A DNA stretch of 6,842 bases from Actinomycetota bacterium (lineage in GTDB: Bacteria; Actinomycetota; Acidimicrobiia; Spongiisociales; UBA5794). Positions 1 to 5,890 of the stretch are shown in pieces (within the stretch, counting starts at the first letter, position 1; the number at the start of each line of letters is the position of its first letter). The position numbers were made by a program, and so were the translations under genes. The notes under the pieces are model-generated. The model did no database searches. It was not told the origin of the DNA and saw only the letters and a program-made list of their open reading frames with translations. Location: assembly GCA_003648875.1 (NCBI GenBank), contig QMQC01000098.1, forward strand, positions 1 through 6,842, given 5' to 3'.

Positions 1-1
1 C

Positions 2-1141
2 CTGTCCTCCCTCATCAAGGAAAGCGACGTCGATGAGTGCGCATTCTCATACAGCGACATCCCCTATCACCATGTCATGGCAGTGAGCGCCATTGTGCAG
101 ACCGCCGGTGCATCGTTCACTCTGCTCGGCCCAAACGACACCCAGGTCAAGAGCACAAAGCCAGTCATCTCGGTCTGTGCCGTTCGTACCGGCTCGGGCA
201 AGAGCCAAACGGCTCGCAAGGTCGTCGAGCTGCTCATGGCCAAGGGTCTCAAGGTTGTAGCCATCCGCCACCCCATGCCGTATGGAAATCTCAGAGCCCA
301 GAAGGTGCAGCGGTTCGCCGAGATCGCCGACTTCGAGAGGCATGACTGCACGATCGAGGAGATGGAGGAGTACGAGCCCCATGTTGTGCGCGGCAACGTG
401 ATCTACGCCGGTGCTGACTACGAGGCGATCGTTCGCGCCGCCGAGGACGACCCTGACGGCTGTGACGTGATCGTGTGGGACGGCGGAAACAACGACTTCA
501 GCTTCTATGTGACGGATCTCCAGATCACCGTCGTTGATCCACATCGTCCGGGTCACGAGCTCTCGTATTATCCGGGAGAAGTCAATCTGCGCGCCGCAGA
601 CGTCGTGGTGATCAACAAGATCGACAGCGCAGATCTTGCAGACATCGAACAGGTCAGGGCCAACATCGCTGCAGTCAATCCCGATGCTGTTGTGGTCGAC
701 GCCGCCTCGACGCTGACGATCGACGATCCCTCCGTGGTTCGCGGCAAGAGAGTTCTTGCAGTGGAAGATGGTCCGACGCTCACTCACGGAGGCATGAAGA
801 TCGGGGCGGGAATCATCGCGGCAACCAAGTACGGTGCGGCCGAGTTCGTCGATCCCCGTCCATGGCTCGTCGGCAAGCTCAAGGATACCTTCGAGACCTA
901 CCCGGACATCGGTGAGCTGTTGCCGGCAATGGGCTACGGCGCTGAGCAGCTCGCTGATCTCGAGAAGACCATCAACGCAGTCGACTGTGACTCAGTGGTC
1001 ATCGGCACCCCGATCGACCTTTCGCGGATCCTCAACATCACGAAGCCACACACAAGGGTCCACTACGACCTCCAGGAGATCGGTCAACCAGACCTCGACA
1101 CCGTACTCGGGGATTTCGTCGAGGAACACGACCTGGGTTGA
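2..1141 (+). CDS. COG2403 GTPase / cyclic 2,3-diphosphoglycerate synthetase-like protein (5' end missing)
   Basis: The reading frame is open to the left edge, so the start lies outside the window; 379 residues are visible. The ATG at position 77 is not taken as the start because family-like sequence (a YSDIPYHHVM segment, then LLGPN) precedes and spans it. Visible are a P-loop RTGSGKSQ (visible residues 62-69), a WDGGNND acidic motif (159-165), an NKID nucleotide-specificity motif (205-208), a glycine-rich THGGMKIGAG segment (about 259-268) and a VIGTPIDL motif near the C-terminus. This pattern fits COG2403, which includes the methanogen enzyme that uses ATP to cyclise 2,3-diphosphoglycerate. 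Full-length relatives are roughly 450 residues, so about 70 residues are probably missing. It is soluble, with no membrane segment. Bacterial members lack a settled function, so the cDPG synthetase name gives the family, not a proven reaction. An unrelated P-loop GTPase role remains possible. Confidence 0.85.
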   Translation: MSSLIKESDVDECAFSYSDIPYHHVMAVSAIVQTAGASFTLLGPNDTQVKSTKPVISVCAVRTGSGKSQTARKVVELLMAKGLKVVAIRHPMPYGNLRAQKVQRFAEIADFERHDCTIEEMEEYEPHVVRGNVIYAGADYEAIVRAAEDDPDGCDVIVWDGGNNDFSFYVTDLQITVVDPHRPGHELSYYPGEVNLRAADVVVINKIDSADLADIEQVRANIAAVNPDAVVVDAASTLTIDDPSVVRGKRVLAVEDGPTLTHGGMKIGAGIIAATKYGAAEFVDPRPWLVGKLKDTFETYPDIGELLPAMGYGAEQLADLEKTINAVDCDSVVIGTPIDLSRILNITKPHTRVHYDLQEIGQPDLDTVLGDFVEEHDLG

Positions 1142-1160
1142 ATAGTCGCCAGCGAGGATC

Positions 1161-1246
1161 TAGGGGGACCGCGAGCCTGCGAGCCCAATACGCGAGAACC
1201 ACCAACAAGACCAACCCCGCAACGCTCGCAGGCTCGCACACCCCCC
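1161..1246. repeat. Long imperfect inverted repeat between convergent genes
   Basis: Two 14-base arms match perfectly as reverse complements: GCGAGCCTGCGAGC at 1171-1184 and GCTCGCAGGCTCGC at 1224-1237. Outside them, AGGGGG at 1162-1167 can pair with CCCCCCT at 1240-1246 after a short mismatched stretch, giving arms of about 23 bases. The 39-base loop is rich in A and C and poor in structure. The element lies 20 bases after the stop of the COG2403 gene and before the end of the convergent lipoprotein gene. It may form a bidirectional terminator-like hairpin, or be one copy of a dispersed intergenic palindromic repeat. There is no T-tract directly after the 3' arm. Confidence 0.7.
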
Positions 1247-1264
1247 TGCATCGCTTCGCTCTGC

Positions 1265-1286
1265 TGTCCCCCCTAAAGGGAGGACA
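1265..1286 (+). terminator. Possible weak terminator hairpin
   Basis: TGTCCCCCCT (1265-1274) pairs with AGGGAGGACA (1277-1286) across a two-base AA loop, with nine pairs and one C-A mismatch. It is followed by only TTTC on the + strand, so it is a poor intrinsic terminator, though correctly placed downstream of the COG2403 gene. A two-base loop means the innermost pair probably opens. The C-run can also pair with the G-run at 1161-1169, so this hairpin and the larger inverted repeat may compete. Confidence 0.35.
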
Positions 1287-1313
1287 TTTCGGACCGCGTG
1301 TCACTCGAGTTGA

Positions 1314-2309
1314 TCAGGCGTCGAATTCGAATGAAGGCGCAAGGTCTTCGACGTGGGTCACGTCACCCGGTGGTGGGGGCTCAATCACGATGCCCGAGTT
1401 CAGCTCGAACATGTCGTAACGCATCAGCATCAGATCGAAGCTCTCCCCGGATTCTGCGTCGACGCTATCGCCATCGATCTCCATGATGAAGCGGACGACG
1501 AGGCCCTCGTCCGATATCCAAACATCCATGGGCATGGAGTCGGTCGGGATCGGACCCTGCGCCTCGAGTCGCTTACGTTCCTCCGGTGTGGCCTGAGCGA
1601 ACAGGGCCTCTGTGTCAAACACGGCCCTGTAGTGGGTTGCATCGACACCGTTGACGGTTTCTGGTCCGATTACTTCGACGGTAGCGCCGGCATGCTCGAA
1701 CGATCCGAGGATCTCAGACGGGTTTCCCGGCGAGGTCATCGAGAACCCGCCGGTCGGATCGCTCTCGTCGGCCGGCATCGCAATCCAAGGTGTCTCCGCA
1801 CCGAGGAACATGTTGAAGAACGGGAACTTGACGTATGCGATATCACCGATCTGGCGAACCTCCATCTCTCCGAAGAGGCCTGCGATCTCCGATGGCATCT
1901 CTTTGCCAGCCACCGCCACGCCACTCATGTCCATGAAGAAGGAGAAGTCGCCGGACGTGTTGTCGAATGTGCCACCGAACGGGATCACCATCTCTGTGAT
2001 CCCCTGGGATCGATCCAGGCCGCTCACCTCGATGGACCCTTCCATTCGGCCCGATGTCACATCTGCACTGGCGACAAAGGCAGCACGCAAGGCCGTGACT
2101 TCAGACGAGCCCGAGCCGGTCACCCCGGTCGGCGTGATCGCTTGTGTTTCTGCGGTCGTGGGTACGGCGGCGCCGGCGCTGGTCGTCGACTCATCGAATG
2201 CTGGCCCAACGACATCTGCGCCATCGAGGTCTGCGGAGACTCCCCCATCGCCACACGCCGAGACGACGAGGACGAGTACGGCGAGAATCGTGCTGATGCG
2301 TCTGGTCAT
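1314..2309 (-). CDS. Predicted secreted lipoprotein, LppX/LprG-like
   Basis: This 331-residue protein starts MTRRISTILA and has a hydrophobic signal segment (about 5-18) ending in the lipobox VSAC, with Cys19 as the expected lipid-modified residue, so it should be tethered to the outer face of the membrane. Residues 20-75 are a low-complexity Ser/Thr/Ala/Gly linker. The rest (about 76-305) alternates short hydrophobic and polar strands and contains a GVDATHYRAVFD segment (221-232), a motif I associate with actinobacterial LppX/LprG-type lipoproteins that bind lipids in a beta-sheet pocket. A PPPP stretch (311-314) precedes an acidic C-terminus. The ATG is supported by GAGGAG ending 6 bases upstream. 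It is convergent with the COG2403 gene and divergent from the TetR/ABC operon. Lipoprotein status is well supported; family assignment is moderate and ligand unknown. A plain cell-envelope lipoprotein unrelated to the exporter is the alternative. Confidence 0.85.
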   Translation of the reverse strand: MTRRISTILAVLVLVVSACGDGGVSADLDGADVVGPAFDESTTSAGAAVPTTAETQAITPTGVTGSGSSEVTALRAAFVASADVTSGRMEGSIEVSGLDRSQGITEMVIPFGGTFDNTSGDFSFFMDMSGVAVAGKEMPSEIAGLFGEMEVRQIGDIAYVKFPFFNMFLGAETPWIAMPADESDPTGGFSMTSPGNPSEILGSFEHAGATVEVIGPETVNGVDATHYRAVFDTEALFAQATPEERKRLEAQGPIPTDSMPMDVWISDEGLVVRFIMEIDGDSVDAESGESFDLMLMRYDMFELNSGIVIEPPPPGDVTHVEDLAPSFEFDA

Positions 2310-2313
2310 GGAA

Positions 2314-2321
2314 CTCTCCTC
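2314..2321 (-). promoter_or_regulatory. Ribosome binding site of the lipoprotein gene
   Basis: On the - strand the sequence reads GAGGAGAG just before the ATG whose first base is 2309. The GAGGAG core leaves 6 bases to the start codon. This is a strong Shine-Dalgarno match and fixes the start. Confidence 0.75.
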
Positions 2322-2351
2322 GATCTGCGATGAACGCGCTCAGTTCTGCTC

Positions 2352-2357
2352 ATGTTA
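2352..2357 (-). promoter_or_regulatory. Candidate -10 box of the lipoprotein promoter
   Basis: On the - strand this reads TAACAT, fitting the TAnnnT pattern, and would put the transcript start about 36 bases before the ATG. No good -35 box sits 16-18 bases upstream; TTCAAG is the nearest, with a 20-base spacer. The assignment is weak. Confidence 0.3.
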
Positions 2358-2370
2358 TCGGCTGACCGAA

Positions 2371-2389
2371 GTGTGCACTTGAATCACAC
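2371..2389. promoter_or_regulatory. GTGTG-N9-CACAC inverted repeat, possible operator
   Basis: GTGTG at 2371-2375 is mirrored by CACAC at 2385-2389, in the shared upstream region of the lipoprotein and TetR genes. It lies just upstream of the candidate lipoprotein -10 box. The arms are only five bases, so chance is a fair explanation. Confidence 0.25.
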
Positions 2390-2407
2390 GGTCATGCGGA
2401 CCCAGCG

Positions 2408-2421
2408 GTGCCGGCCGGCAC
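2408..2421. promoter_or_regulatory. Perfect 14-base palindrome, candidate operator
   Basis: GTGCCGGCCGGCAC is its own reverse complement with no mismatch. It lies about 33 bases upstream of the TetR-gene -35 box and within the divergent intergenic region. TetR-family operators are usually palindromes of about 14-20 bases, so its size and place fit. A GC-rich genome makes chance palindromes of G and C more likely, and no second copy was seen in this window. Confidence 0.4.
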
Positions 2422-2452
2422 GGCCCATGTATGCAGGAGCGTCCTTCTGCAT

Positions 2453-2499
2453 ATTGACTAGGATTGAACAGCCATATAAACTATTGAACATGCGTTTAA
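2453..2499. promoter_or_regulatory. Phased ATTGA repeats and imperfect palindrome over the promoter, candidate operator
   Basis: ATTGA occurs at 2453, 2463 and 2483, separated by 10 and 20 bases, so all three lie on the same face of the helix; the last two extend to identical ATTGAACA (2463-2470 and 2483-2490). They cover the -35 box, the spacer and the transcript start. The third also forms the left arm of an imperfect palindrome, TTGAACATGCGTTTAA (2484-2499), centred on the start codon. A bound repressor here would block the promoter, as expected for TetR autoregulation. No binding data support it. Confidence 0.45.
2454..2482 (+). promoter_or_regulatory. Promoter of the TetR/ABC operon, probably leaderless
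   Basis: TTGACT (2454-2459) matches the -35 consensus at five of six bases. TAAACT (2477-2482) fits the TAnnnT -10 pattern with an ideal 17-base spacer; TATAAA (2475-2480) is an overlapping alternative with 15. Seven bases after TAAACT comes the A of the ATG at 2490, so the transcript should begin at or next to the start codon. No Shine-Dalgarno sequence precedes the ATG, which agrees with a leaderless message. The region is clearly AT-rich against its surroundings. Confidence 0.65.
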
Positions 2500-3236
2500 C
2501 AGCGTCGAAGGCAGATGACAACTCGATCGTGGACGATCGGACGACCAAGGCTCGCATACGCGATGCGGCAATCGAGTGCCTCGCCGAATTCGGGGTTGGT
2601 GCCACGACGGCCCGCAAGGTCGCTGAACGGACCGGAGTGTCCCCTGGGTTGGTGATCCACCACTTCGGAACGATGGAGGGCCTGCGTTCGGTTTGTGATG
2701 AGCACATCGCAGCGGTCATTCGAGGTCACAAGCTCGAAGCGATGTCTGCCGGTCCGAATCTCGATGTGCTCGCAGCCTTTCGCAACCCTGACATCGGGCC
2801 GCTGATGAGCTATCTGGCACGCGTCCTCGCCGACGATTCTCCAACGGTCGCAAGACTGGTCGACGACCTCGTCGATGACGCCGAGGGTTACATCGAACAA
2901 GGTGTCGAGTCCGGGATGGTTCGACCCACTGCCGACGCTCGGGGCAGGGCCGTGGTGCTCACCATATGGAATCTGGGGGCGCTGGTGCTCCACGAGCATC
3001 TGGAGCGACTTGTGGGAGTCGACCTCACCGATCCGGACGTCCTCATGGATCCATCACTCGCCTCCTACTTCGGACCCATGTATCAGATCTACGGCGAGGG
3101 CGTCTTCACCGAGACCTTTGCCGCACATGTTCTCGAGGCAATCGCGAAAATGGCCAGCGAACACGACCAAATGAAGTCACAGTCGCCCGGGGAGGCCGAA
3201 CCCTCCCGGACGACTCCGAGCGAAGGAACCCCATGA
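2490..3236 (+). CDS. TetR/AcrR-family transcriptional regulator
   Basis: The 248-residue protein begins MRLTASKADD. Residues about 20-66 form a TetR_N DNA-binding domain: helix KARIRDAAIECLAEFG, then a helix-turn-helix running from TTARKVAERTGV to SPGLVIHHFG, followed by MEGL. The remaining 180 residues are a mostly helical ligand-binding and dimerisation region with no recognisable specificity. An upstream ATG at 2352 would add 46 Arg/Cys-rich residues, lies before the promoter and lacks homology-like content, so the ATG at 2490 is preferred; it has no ribosome site but a -10 box seven bases upstream. Its TGA overlaps the ATG of the ABC ATPase (ATGA at 3233-3236), indicating translational coupling. 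Regulators placed first in an exporter operon usually repress it until a substrate-like molecule binds. Family and role are well supported; the inducer is unknown. Confidence 0.88.
   Translation: MRLTASKADDNSIVDDRTTKARIRDAAIECLAEFGVGATTARKVAERTGVSPGLVIHHFGTMEGLRSVCDEHIAAVIRGHKLEAMSAGPNLDVLAAFRNPDIGPLMSYLARVLADDSPTVARLVDDLVDDAEGYIEQGVESGMVRPTADARGRAVVLTIWNLGALVLHEHLERLVGVDLTDPDVLMDPSLASYFGPMYQIYGEGVFTETFAAHVLEAIAKMASEHDQMKSQSPGEAEPSRTTPSEGTP
3223..3227 (+). promoter_or_regulatory. Ribosome binding site of the ABC ATPase gene
   Basis: AAGGA lies inside the end of the TetR gene with 5 bases to the ATG at 3233. It supports this start rather than an upstream extension at 2966, which would overlap most of the TetR C-terminus in another frame. 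Confidence 0.6.
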
Positions 3237-4141
3237 CCGATCGAATCGCGATACGAACCGAGGGATTGACCAAGCACTACGGCGACATCCATGCCCTCGT
3301 CGACCTCGATCTTGAGATCCGACCTGGTGAGATCTTCGGGTTCCTCGGCCCGAACGGCGCGGGCAAGACCACAATGATTCGGACCATCCTCGATGAGATC
3401 AGGCCGACCTCAGGAAGTGCCTCCATCCTCGGGATGGATTCCCACGAGCAGTCGGTCGAGATTCGACGCTTCATCGGATATGTTCCAGGTGACCTGGCGA
3501 TGTATCCGAATCTGACCGGCCGCGACACGATCACATACTTCGCCAATCTGCGGGGTGGGGTCGACTGGTCGTGGGTCGACGAGCTGGCCGATCGGTTGGA
3601 CGCTGATCTGACACGAAAGGTCGGCGACCTCTCATCGGGGAACCGGCAGAAGGTCGGGCTGATCCAAGCGTTCATGAACAAACCGGAAGTACTGATCATG
3701 GACGAGCCAAGCTCCGGCCTCGACCCGTTGGTTCAGCGCGAGTTCCAAACCATGATGCGCGAGGCGGCCGCCGAGGGACGCACAGTGTTCCTCTCGAGCC
3801 ACACACTATCCGAGGTACAACGGGTCGCTGGCCGCGTTGGGATCATTCGCCACGGCCGTCTGATCGCCGTCGAATCGGTGTCGGATCTGCGCTCCAAAGC
3901 GATCCGCAAGGTGGATCTCTACTTCGACGAGCCAGTCGAACACGCAATCTTTGAGTCAGTCCCCGGGGTTCGGGATGTTGCAGTCGAGAACCACCACGTC
4001 ACTCTCTCGTTCGACGGTCGCATGGAGACGCTGCTGAAGATCCTCACCGATCGGTATCACCTGCTTGACATCACAACACAGGAGGCCGACCTCGAGGAGA
4101 TCTTCCTCACCTACTACCGCGACGAGGACGTGCCGGCGTGA
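3233..4141 (+). CDS. ABC transporter ATP-binding protein, ABC-2 exporter type
   Basis: A 302-residue nucleotide-binding subunit that should sit on the inner membrane face and power the permease encoded next. Seen in order: Walker A GPNGAGKT (39-46), a Q-loop region reading GYVPGD (82-87), signature LSSGNRQK (133-140), Walker B VLIMDEP (153-159) with D-loop SGLD (161-164), and switch His190 in LSSH. All catalytic residues needed for ATP hydrolysis are present. The usual Q-loop Gln is replaced by Gly, and the signature is LSSGN rather than LSGGQ; from memory both occur in actinobacterial drug/antibiotic exporter ATPases with GYLPGE-like motifs. Residues 220-302 form the C-terminal regulatory extension common in DrrA-like proteins, ending LEEIFLTYY. 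It starts on the TetR stop (ATGA) and ends overlapping the permease start (GTGA at 4138-4141). Substrate is not predictable. Confidence 0.93.
   Translation: MTDRIAIRTEGLTKHYGDIHALVDLDLEIRPGEIFGFLGPNGAGKTTMIRTILDEIRPTSGSASILGMDSHEQSVEIRRFIGYVPGDLAMYPNLTGRDTITYFANLRGGVDWSWVDELADRLDADLTRKVGDLSSGNRQKVGLIQAFMNKPEVLIMDEPSSGLDPLVQREFQTMMREAAAEGRTVFLSSHTLSEVQRVAGRVGIIRHGRLIAVESVSDLRSKAIRKVDLYFDEPVEHAIFESVPGVRDVAVENHHVTLSFDGRMETLLKILTDRYHLLDITTQEADLEEIFLTYYRDEDVPA
4124..4128 (+). promoter_or_regulatory. Ribosome binding site of the permease gene
   Basis: GAGGA inside the 3' end of the ATPase gene leaves 9 bases to the GTG at 4138. It supports the GTG start, since the next Met is at residue 33, inside or after the first membrane segment. 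Confidence 0.55.
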
Positions 4142-5799
4142 CCCTTTCCAACGTATTCACGAAGACAACGCGGGATCGATGGAAGGGCGTAGCGATTGGC
4201 TCCCTAACCCTCTCGGTTCTCTTCCTCTTCGGAATGTCCGTCTATCGAGATATCGACCTCGCGGTCTACACCAATCTGCCAGACGCCTTCCGATCGATGA
4301 TGAACATCCCGAAGGATGCAGACGTTGCCAGTCTCGCCTATGGAGCGATCTACGGCTCCTATGGGGCGATGACGATGGCAGGGCTTGCACTGGCAATGGG
4401 TGCAGCTTCGATCGCTGGTGAGGAGCGCAAGGGAACGCTCGGTCTCCTGCTGGGCAATCCGAGGAGCCGCACTGAGGTCCTCGCGTCCAAGACGGCATCC
4501 ATGGTGCTCCTCACAGGCCTCGGAGTCCTCCTCCTCTGGGCGGCGGGAATCGTTGTGCCGGCAATGCTCGATGTGAGCATCACAGGGATGCATGTCGGCG
4601 CGATGATCTTCCACCTGTTCGCCATGTCCCTGTTCTTCGGCTTTCTGGCCATGGCGGTCGGTGCCTGGACCGGAAGTCCAAGCGTGGCTTCGGGGGTAGC
4701 CGCCGGGGTCATGTTCATATCGTTCGTCGCAGTGGGTCTTCTCCCCCTCGTCGAAGGGTTCGAGAATGCCGCCAAGGCCTTTCCCTGGTACTACTTCACC
4801 GGAAGTCAGCCCGTGAACAACGGCGTCGACTGGGGTCACATCGGTGTGCTGTTCACAAGCAATGCACTGCTCATGGTGGTTGCGTTGGTTGGGGTCAACA
4901 GGAGAGACATCAAAGGCCAGACCGTCGGGGTCACTCTCGTTGACCGGCTCCGCGGCAACCCGATGACTCGAAAGCTGGCAGACCGGCTCGCCGGATCGAC
5001 TCGTGTCTCGAGAATCTGGATCAAGACGGCGTCTGAGCACCAGGGGCTACTCCTGGTCACAGCGGCCGTCATGTTCCTGTTCATGGGCGTCATGCTCGGC
5101 CCGATGTACACGCTCATAAATGAGGCACTTTCAGGGTTGACCGACCAGTTCCCTGAAGCTCTCCTGGCCCTCTTCGGAGGTGGGGACATGGGCACGCCGG
5201 AGGGTTGGTATCAGATCGAAACCTTCGGCATGATGGCTCCTATTGCCGTCATGGTTGTCACGGTGGCGATCGGAGCTGGCGCCCTGGCAGGAGAAGAAGA
5301 GCGCCGGACCATTGGCCTGCTCCTTGCAAACCCCGTCAGGCGATCCACGATCGTTCTCCACAAGACCGTGGCAATGACGCTCTACGGCGTCGCGGTCGGA
5401 GCAGCGACATTCGCGGGCGTCGCCATCGGGTCAATGCTGGGCGGGTTGGGCATGGACATGGGCAACATCGCTGCAACGTCGCTCCTGGTGACGTTGGTCG
5501 GATTGGTCTTCGGAGCGCTCGCTCTTGGCCTGGGAGCCGCCACGGGCAGGATCAGGGTCGCCGTCTTCGGGACCGTGGGAATCGCGCTTGTCTTGTATGT
5601 ACTCAACGCGTTCCTACCGTTCAACGACACCCTGGCCGGGTACGCCAAGTGGTCACCGTTCTACTACTACCTCTCCAGTGATCCGCTGAACAACGGCATG
5701 CACTGGGGCCACGGTGCGGTGTTGACCGCACTCACGGTGGGACTCGTCTTGTCTGCCGTTGTGCTCTTCGAGCGACGAGATCTCCGTCAGAGCGGATGA
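4138..5799 (+). CDS. ABC-2 type permease with internally duplicated halves
   Basis: This 553-residue membrane protein is the channel partner of the preceding ATPase. It has about twelve hydrophobic segments, six per half. The halves are clearly repeated: AGEERKGTLGLLLGNP (93-108) matches AGEEERRTIGLLLANP (384-399); WYYFTGSQPVNNGVDWGH (217-234) matches FYYYLSSDPLNNGMHWGH (508-525); RRD (255-257) matches RRD (546-548). All three pairs are exactly 291 residues apart. The AGEE...GLLLxNP segment is the cytoplasmic coupling-helix region typical of ABC-2/NosY-like permeases. A polar linker (about 254-300) joins the halves. Double-length permeases of this kind include the actinobacterial 'exporter of polyketide antibiotics' group (COG3559), and one chain could supply the whole membrane part with an ATPase dimer. 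It starts with GTG overlapping the ATPase stop. The exporter role is strongly supported; the antibiotic substrate is only a family label. Confidence 0.9.
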   Translation: MTLSNVFTKTTRDRWKGVAIGSLTLSVLFLFGMSVYRDIDLAVYTNLPDAFRSMMNIPKDADVASLAYGAIYGSYGAMTMAGLALAMGAASIAGEERKGTLGLLLGNPRSRTEVLASKTASMVLLTGLGVLLLWAAGIVVPAMLDVSITGMHVGAMIFHLFAMSLFFGFLAMAVGAWTGSPSVASGVAAGVMFISFVAVGLLPLVEGFENAAKAFPWYYFTGSQPVNNGVDWGHIGVLFTSNALLMVVALVGVNRRDIKGQTVGVTLVDRLRGNPMTRKLADRLAGSTRVSRIWIKTASEHQGLLLVTAAVMFLFMGVMLGPMYTLINEALSGLTDQFPEALLALFGGGDMGTPEGWYQIETFGMMAPIAVMVVTVAIGAGALAGEEERRTIGLLLANPVRRSTIVLHKTVAMTLYGVAVGAATFAGVAIGSMLGGLGMDMGNIAATSLLVTLVGLVFGALALGLGAATGRIRVAVFGTVGIALVLYVLNAFLPFNDTLAGYAKWSPFYYYLSSDPLNNGMHWGHGAVLTALTVGLVLSAVVLFERRDLRQSG

Positions 5800-5850
5800 C
5801 CTCGCACCAGCGTGAGCGCTTCGCGATGCCCGGTGACAGCGTCGATCGAT

Positions 5851-5877
5851 CAGGAATGCACCGTCATCGGATTCCTG
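5851..5877. repeat. Inverted repeat upstream of the DUF4234 gene
   Basis: CAGGAAT (5851-5857) and ATTCCTG (5871-5877) are perfect reverse complements with a 13-base spacer. The right arm ends on the TG of an extended -10 promoter, so this could be an operator for the downstream gene. It could also be a hairpin at the end of the ABC operon, but no T-run follows. Confidence 0.4.
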
Positions 5878-5884
5878 CCATACT
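5876..5884 (+). promoter_or_regulatory. Extended -10 promoter of the DUF4234 gene, probably leaderless
   Basis: TGCCATACT is a TGn-extended -10 element (CATACT at 5879-5884) that ends six bases before the ATG at 5891, placing the transcript start at the start codon. No recognisable -35 box lies 17 bases upstream, which extended -10 promoters can tolerate. GAGGA at 5885-5889 is too near the ATG to work as an ordinary ribosome site. Confidence 0.45.
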
Positions 5885-5890
5885 GAGGAC

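Noticed and set aside
47..787. Long - strand open frame of 246 codons opposite the COG2403 gene
   Set aside because: It overlaps a gene with recognisable P-loop and NKID motifs and its translation shows no family features.
1353..2333. Long + strand open frame of 326 codons opposite the lipoprotein gene
   Set aside because: It is antisense to a gene with a clear lipobox, ribosome site and linker. Its own translation is rich in His, Arg, Asp and Cys with no domain-like pattern, as expected from a shadow frame in GC-rich DNA.
2352..2489. N-terminal extension of the TetR protein from an upstream ATG
   Set aside because: The extra 46 residues have no TetR-like content and the frame would run across the promoter and the 14-base palindrome. 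The ATG at 2490 fits the promoter geometry.
2966..3232. N-terminal extension of the ABC ATPase frame
   Set aside because: It overlaps the TetR coding sequence in another frame. The standard ATPase start lies at 3233 with a ribosome site and stop/start overlap.
4204..5040. Long - strand open frame of 278 codons opposite the permease
   Set aside because: Its charged, His/Asp/Glu/Arg-rich content is the mirror of hydrophobic codons on the real strand, and there is no ribosome site.
5800..5850. Terminator for the ABC operon
   Set aside because: I found no stable stem followed by a T-run in this stretch; the only good inverted repeat (5851-5877) overlaps the next promoter.
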